Assembly: GCA_004014935.1 (NCBI GenBank)
Contig: CP025324.1
Coordinates: forward strand, 2,418,501-2,482,500
Origin: Saccharomycopsis malanga
Taxonomy: Eukaryota > Ascomycota > Saccharomycetes > Ascoideales > Saccharomycopsidaceae
Direction: 5' to 3'
DNA length: 64,000 nt
Shown: positions 59,839 through 64,000 of the stretch, piece after piece
Layout of the letters: each line of letters starts with the position of its first letter
Position numbering within the stretch: position 1 is the first letter of the stretch
The notes under the pieces: generated by a model
Told to the model about the DNA's origin: nothing
The model's input: the letters and a program-made list of their open reading frames with translations, nothing else
The model's database searches: none
Position numbers and translations under genes: made by a program

Positions 59839-61413
59839 ATGGAGATAATTCTGAGTTTACGACGGAGCAATGATGCCTTCAGTGGCAGTAAGGACATCGT
59901 CCCTGTTACATTGAGGCTTATATTAGAGACCCCACAGGTGTTATTACATGGCACAGAGGATCATTCGCTGGGCTCTGTTGTGTGTGGGGTGATCAATATC
60001 GAGGCAAGTGCAGGTGTCAAAAGAATCCCTTGGATTTCAGTACAAGACTTTGATTTGCAATTATATCAAGCTATACATTATAGCAAACCTTTTATATTCA
60101 ATGATGCCATCATATCGCCGTGTTCTGGCTGCAACAGCAAGATTAACAAGATCCAAACACATATTCTGCCATCAATAGCTGGCGAAAAAACGTTGTATCT
60201 CGATAGCGAAACTGACTGTGTTATTCCGTTTTCCTTTGCTCTTCCTGGAAACATCCCAGCAACCACTGTTCTTGGTGACTCTTTGGCAACTTCTATTCAT
60301 TATGAAATCGTAGCAAATCTTACTTTCAAAGCCCCTGATTCATCCACACATCACCTCACCACTAGAATGCCCTTAACCATTGCACGCGCAGTTCCCAAAC
60401 ATTCTGACAAATTATATGTTCGGTGTTTCACACCCACAAAGATAAAGGCCACCATCCTGCTTCCTGACGTCATCTATCCAAAGTCTACGATTCCTTTAGA
60501 AGTAGTATTGAAAGGCATTCAATACAAGAATCGTAGATGGAAAATCCGTAAGATGTATTGGAAATTGAACGAAATCGCTACTGTCACCGAGGACCCTTGT
60601 CCAACGCATAAACCACTACTTGAAGAGCTCAAAAACCGGATAAATGGTGCCAAATACCCTTGGAAATTGTACACTGACACCTGTTCAACTCTTGAGGTCC
60701 AGAAGATTGTAACCTCTACCAGCGTCAAACAAGCTAGTGGTAACTTCAGAGCAGACGAGCAGATTTACGGTGCCCGGTCCGCCGACGAGGATTTGATTAA
60801 CCTAATGACTGATGATAATACATTCCATCCTTTGGATCCCGAAAACCCTCGTAATCAGCAAGCTCAAAGCTCACAGCCCAACACACATTCCGAAAAGAAC
60901 CGTAACTTGCAAGTTGAAGAGGCTCTTTTGTTCAGTGACGAAAGAACCCTTGCGTATGGCGAAGTGAAAACCGGTTGGAAAACAGATTATTCTGTCAGTG
61001 GTGGGAAATTGCATTTGGTTACGAATTTGCCGCTTCAATCGCTCCACACTCCTGGTTTAGCTACTTATATCAATACCACAACCAACGAAAATAGCCGCGA
61101 AGCCCAGTCACTTTACGAAGGCGACGCCGCTCGTATTAATTGTTCCTATGATGCCGCAACAACAGTCCTAGACGGCTCGTTGAGACCTTATTTTAATGTG
61201 TCTCATCTCTTATATTTGGACATAGAAGTCGTCGAACAAGATATGGGATCCAGTTTGGGAGCAGCAGCAACTGGTTTGCGTAGAATGCTAAGAACAGAAT
61301 TCCCAATCATCTTGTCTGAACGGCCAGGAACGTTTGTCTCATGGGAAGATGAGTGTCCACCTTCCTATTCTAGCGTGGAGAGCTTATCTCCCCCAGAGTA
61401 TTCCTTTGACTAG
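59839..61413 (+). CDS. LDB19: Alpha-arrestin, Ldb19/Art1 type ubiquitin-ligase adaptor
   Basis: Alpha-arrestins recruit the ubiquitin ligase Rsp5 to plasma-membrane transporters for endocytosis. The 524-aa product has an arrestin N-domain (about 15-185) and then the Ldb19-type block LYVRCFTPTKIKATILLPDV, IYPKSTIPLEVVLKGI and RWKIRKMYWKLNE. The C-terminus carries two perfect PPxY motifs, PPSY (507-510) and PPEY (518-521), the Rsp5 WW-domain ligands, within the last 20 residues. S. cerevisiae Ldb19 is longer (818 aa), so this copy has a much shorter tail. The start ATG at 59839 leaves only a short lead into the first strand. A 60-codon frame upstream (59666-59848) is in another phase and is not joined by any splice signal I can see. 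Confidence 0.82.
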   Translation: MEIILSLRRSNDAFSGSKDIVPVTLRLILETPQVLLHGTEDHSLGSVVCGVINIEASAGVKRIPWISVQDFDLQLYQAIHYSKPFIFNDAIISPCSGCNSKINKIQTHILPSIAGEKTLYLDSETDCVIPFSFALPGNIPATTVLGDSLATSIHYEIVANLTFKAPDSSTHHLTTRMPLTIARAVPKHSDKLYVRCFTPTKIKATILLPDVIYPKSTIPLEVVLKGIQYKNRRWKIRKMYWKLNEIATVTEDPCPTHKPLLEELKNRINGAKYPWKLYTDTCSTLEVQKIVTSTSVKQASGNFRADEQIYGARSADEDLINLMTDDNTFHPLDPENPRNQQAQSSQPNTHSEKNRNLQVEEALLFSDERTLAYGEVKTGWKTDYSVSGGKLHLVTNLPLQSLHTPGLATYINTTTNENSREAQSLYEGDAARINCSYDAATTVLDGSLRPYFNVSHLLYLDIEVVEQDMGSSLGAAATGLRRMLRTEFPIILSERPGTFVSWEDECPPSYSSVESLSPPEYSFD

Positions 61414-61936
61414 GATACATCACTATTCTCACTTTGATTCTATAAATATTATTCATATTCTTACTATTCTTGCTAATAATAACATATATTTCACTCCAGC
61501 ATACTGCTTTACAGAATTTATTCTTGGGCACAGTGTAAGTAATCAACAGTTGATATAGTTTTACTATAATTATTGACATGTTGCAGTTCCCCAGACAGTA
61601 AAGACCATCTAGAAGCAGCAGCAAACAAAATATCATCCTGAAGACATTTTATGAGAGTTTAAAATACATCTATGCTACACTAGAAATTTTACTTTATAAA
61701 GATTATTTTTGTTGAAGTTATACCACTATGGTAAATCTATTGTATCTAAAAAGTTGCAGTAGCAATTATTATTGCTTTTTCAAATACATATACTTATGTT
61801 GACATACTTACTCATATCTGAAACTTCTCATTTTTAGTATCATTTGCGCATTATATATTTTTTTTCCAAATTATTTTATGAACACATATACTAGGCCTCA
61901 AATATAAAAGTTGTGATAATATTATTTCATAAACAA
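61414..61936. other. Intergenic between convergent LDB19 and TOP3
   Basis: About 520 bp of AT-rich 3' sequence. Nothing recognised. Confidence 0.55.
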
Positions 61937-63817
61937 CTATTCATTTTCGGCATTCTCCCGCTGTGTCTCTTCATAGGATCTGACAAGATTTTGTTTATTT
62001 TGAGCAGTGAGCATGTACGCTTCCATATACATATGATTGATTTCGTTGACTACTTGTGCTCTAGTTTTCTTTTTCTCGCAAATCTGGTTCAAATCAACCT
62101 CCAAATTTCTACGTAAAAAGGGTTTTGTCAAACTGAGGTTATCGTTGAAATCAATATTTTCAAAGCCTTGAACCAAGGCCATTCCCACCTCGCTAGGAAC
62201 TAATACTGACATTGATCCATCTTTGACAGATGTGATATACTGACGGGATTTTATTTTTTCAATGTGATCGGCAATGGTGGCATCAGTGCCAATACCATTA
62301 GCATCCATTAAAGCAATGAGTTCTGATTCTGTCATGTAATTGGGTGGAGATGTTTTACCTTCTTTGAGTTCTGTTTTGGATATTTTTATCTGTTGGCCTA
62401 CTTCAAAGTTGGGGATCTTTTTTGCACTAGTTTTCCAATTACGATATGGATAAACGTCAAGATAATTACGTTCTTTAACTTCCAACGCTGATGCTGTGAA
62501 AGTTTCGTCTCCCCATTGCACAGTAACTGTGCTTTGGCTACCTTTTGCATCATTAGAGCAGCAGGCTAGAAAATGTCTCACTACAAGCTCGTATATCTTC
62601 TTTTCCTTTTGATCGAGCCGCTCTCCACTGTTGTATTTGATAGGATGGATAGGAGGATGTGCTTCATCATTATGTTTACCGCTGCGGGGCTGGTGGAACT
62701 TATTGTTTTGAACCAAATCTCTGGCATAACTTCCCCAAGCAGGATGGTCATATTGCACTTCTATGAGTTTCTTCAAGTCCATGGCTGCGGGAAAGCGGTC
62801 TGTTTCGGTACGCGGATATGAGATAAAACCCTTGTTATACAATTCTTCCGCAGCTTTCAAAGTGTCCTTGGCAGACATTTTGAAACTCTTGGATGCTTGT
62901 TTCTGTAATTCCACAGTGGTAAGAGGTAATGGTTTGTAGTTACTGGTGGGTTTCTCTGTTTTGGCAATTACCTTTACCATGTTGTTGGGCTGCGACTCCA
63001 TACAGTTGGAATACAACACCATCGCAGAAAGCCGATCAAATATATGTGGTCTGGTCCAGCTGAAATCTGTCTTTACTCTACTATGAACTGTTGTAAGGCC
63101 TATGTACCAAAACTTTTCGCTCACAAACGAACGCACCCGCTTGTATCTGTCCACTACAAACCCCAAAGTAGGAAACTGGCATGACCCATACGAAACCACA
63201 CTCATGGTGCTGATTCTCTTGGCCAACAAGTCGGTGAGAAACCGGGTGAAAGCACATCCGGACCGGAAATCCAACTCCTGTCTTGCCTGCACAGCCTCCA
63301 CCAAGCCCATCTGGAGCTCTTTTGCATTACGGGCCGCATTGAGAATATGGGACCTGTCCAAATGGGCAAAGTGTGCTCGTAAGACCGTCTGCACATTGAT
63401 TCTTGGGTTTGCTTTCCGCGCTGCCTCGGTGATCTCAAATCCTATATGTTCTCCTTCACGGTCGCAATCCGTCCATATCATTAGCCTGTCGCACCGCCTA
63501 CTCTCATTCGCTATGTTTTCCGCTATTCCTTGCGCCTTCTTGTCCGAGTACACTGTGTGTAGCGGTGCTTCAAAAAGGGCAAAGTGCAGACACTTTCCCC
63601 ACCCAAAATTCGGCGGAAAGTCTTGGTTCGTAAGATGCCCCGTAACTGCTGTCATAGTTACTTGACATCGGCCCAAAACACCCCCAAAATCAAAGTTGAA
63701 ATCGTAATTCTTGATATAGTTGATCCTGCTGTTCCGCGTGGTAAACCGTCCTCCCCCTAATATTCCTGCTACCGCCTTTGCTATTGAAGGCTTCTCAGCA
63801 ACACAAAGCACTCTCAT
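61937..63817 (-). CDS. TOP3: DNA topoisomerase III
   Basis: Top3 is a type IA topoisomerase that works with Sgs1/BLM and Rmi1 to dissolve recombination intermediates. The 626-aa product (yeast: 656) begins MRVLCVAEKPSIAKAV with the TOPRIM Glu8, and has TOPRIM acidic residues in WTDCDREGEHIG (117-123). It contains VVSYGSCQFPTLGFVVDRY and the active-site Tyr334 in KGFISYPRTETDRFP. The gate and C-terminal blocks AHPPIHPI, RHFLACCSNDAKG and MTESELIALMDANGIGTDATIA are all present. There is no C-terminal zinc-finger region, as in S. cerevisiae Top3. One in-frame CTG (63587-63589, WGKC-CTG-HF) aligns with Ala of yeast Top3 by my recollection, so Ser fits better than Leu. Two MCB boxes lie about 90-105 bp upstream. 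Confidence 0.97.
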   Translation of the reverse strand: MRVLCVAEKPSIAKAVAGILGGGRFTTRNSRINYIKNYDFNFDFGGVLGRCQVTMTAVTGHLTNQDFPPNFGWGKCLHFALFEAPLHTVYSDKKAQGIAENIANESRRCDRLMIWTDCDREGEHIGFEITEAARKANPRINVQTVLRAHFAHLDRSHILNAARNAKELQMGLVEAVQARQELDFRSGCAFTRFLTDLLAKRISTMSVVSYGSCQFPTLGFVVDRYKRVRSFVSEKFWYIGLTTVHSRVKTDFSWTRPHIFDRLSAMVLYSNCMESQPNNMVKVIAKTEKPTSNYKPLPLTTVELQKQASKSFKMSAKDTLKAAEELYNKGFISYPRTETDRFPAAMDLKKLIEVQYDHPAWGSYARDLVQNNKFHQPRSGKHNDEAHPPIHPIKYNSGERLDQKEKKIYELVVRHFLACCSNDAKGSQSTVTVQWGDETFTASALEVKERNYLDVYPYRNWKTSAKKIPNFEVGQQIKISKTELKEGKTSPPNYMTESELIALMDANGIGTDATIADHIEKIKSRQYITSVKDGSMSVLVPSEVGMALVQGFENIDFNDNLSLTKPFLRRNLEVDLNQICEKKKTRAQVVNEINHMYMEAYMLTAQNKQNLVRSYEETQRENAENE

Positions 63818-64000
63818 ATCATACTGCTGCTCTTAATAGACTATATATATATAATGGCTCAATGATAGCTTAGGCGGTACTAAACATTTTTCACCCAAAA
63901 TATAGCACGCGTTTATACGCGTACCTTTTTGCTAGGCGCACTTACATAATTACTAGTGGAAAAACAAATCGGCACGGAACCGGTACGGATGCGGCACTAC
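63818..64000. promoter_or_regulatory. TOP3 promoter with two MCB boxes
   Basis: ACGCGT occurs at 63907-63912 and again at 63917-63922, starts 10 bp apart, about one helical turn. A TATATATATA run lies at 63841-63852. Confidence 0.65.

Overview
The window reads as a gene-dense nuclear segment of an ascomycete yeast, most likely a CTG-clade (Serinales) species. Evidence: Saccharomycotina-type proteins (Yra1, Lmo1, Mns1, allantoicase, Pob3, Bet5, Ctf8, Mbp1, Hsk3, Top3), short introns with GTATGT-like donors and TACTAAC-like branch sites, AT-rich Asn/Ser-rich coding sequence, and CTG codons that are very rare. The only CTG I find in POB3 falls where S. cerevisiae Pob3, aligned from memory, has Ser. 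Residues quoted here use the standard code, so Leu at CTG positions may really be Ser.

Layout. 1-3788 (-): N-terminal part of a large low-complexity protein that runs off the window. 5-10.7 kb (-): class 3 lipase, Gpa2-type G-alpha, Gfo/Idh/MocA oxidoreductase. 11.3-18.3 kb (+): YRA1 with three introns and a 30-nt exon, a small spliced membrane-protein gene that no single reading frame shows, and an ELMO-like LMO1. 18.3-30.2 kb: two doubtful mini-ORFs (-), then (+) an ER mannosidase I with an unusual 200-residue tail, intron-containing allantoicase, a Zn2Cys6 regulator with a long, apparently spliced leader, and a ceramide synthase. 31-38.7 kb (-): an eisosome-like Ser-rich protein with a separate first exon, and a Sac7-like RhoGAP whose domain is split by a long insert. 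40.5-49.1 kb: POB3 (+), BET5 (-), a 90-aa ORF (+), CTF8 (-) and MBP1 (+). 50-54.8 kb: an NADPH-type reductase (+), two tandem dienelactone-hydrolase paralogues (-), and an Hsk3-like DASH subunit (-). 55-64 kb: a large regulator with a HapX-type cysteine motif (+), an Ldb19/Art1-type arrestin (+), and TOP3 (-).

Themes. Cell-cycle and DNA genes are frequent (POB3, CTF8, HSK3, TOP3), and the G1/S factor MBP1 lies among them. ACGCGT (MCB) boxes precede TOP3 (two), CTF8 and POB3, so MBF control of its neighbours is plausible, although the total number of such hexamers in the window is near chance. Secretory and membrane functions also recur (BET5, MNS1, ceramide synthase, LDB19, RhoGAP, LMO1). I saw no rRNA, convincing tRNA, CRISPR array or intact transposon. 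The only dispersed repeat is a 54-bp element flanking POB3, with a partial third copy near 4.7 kb.
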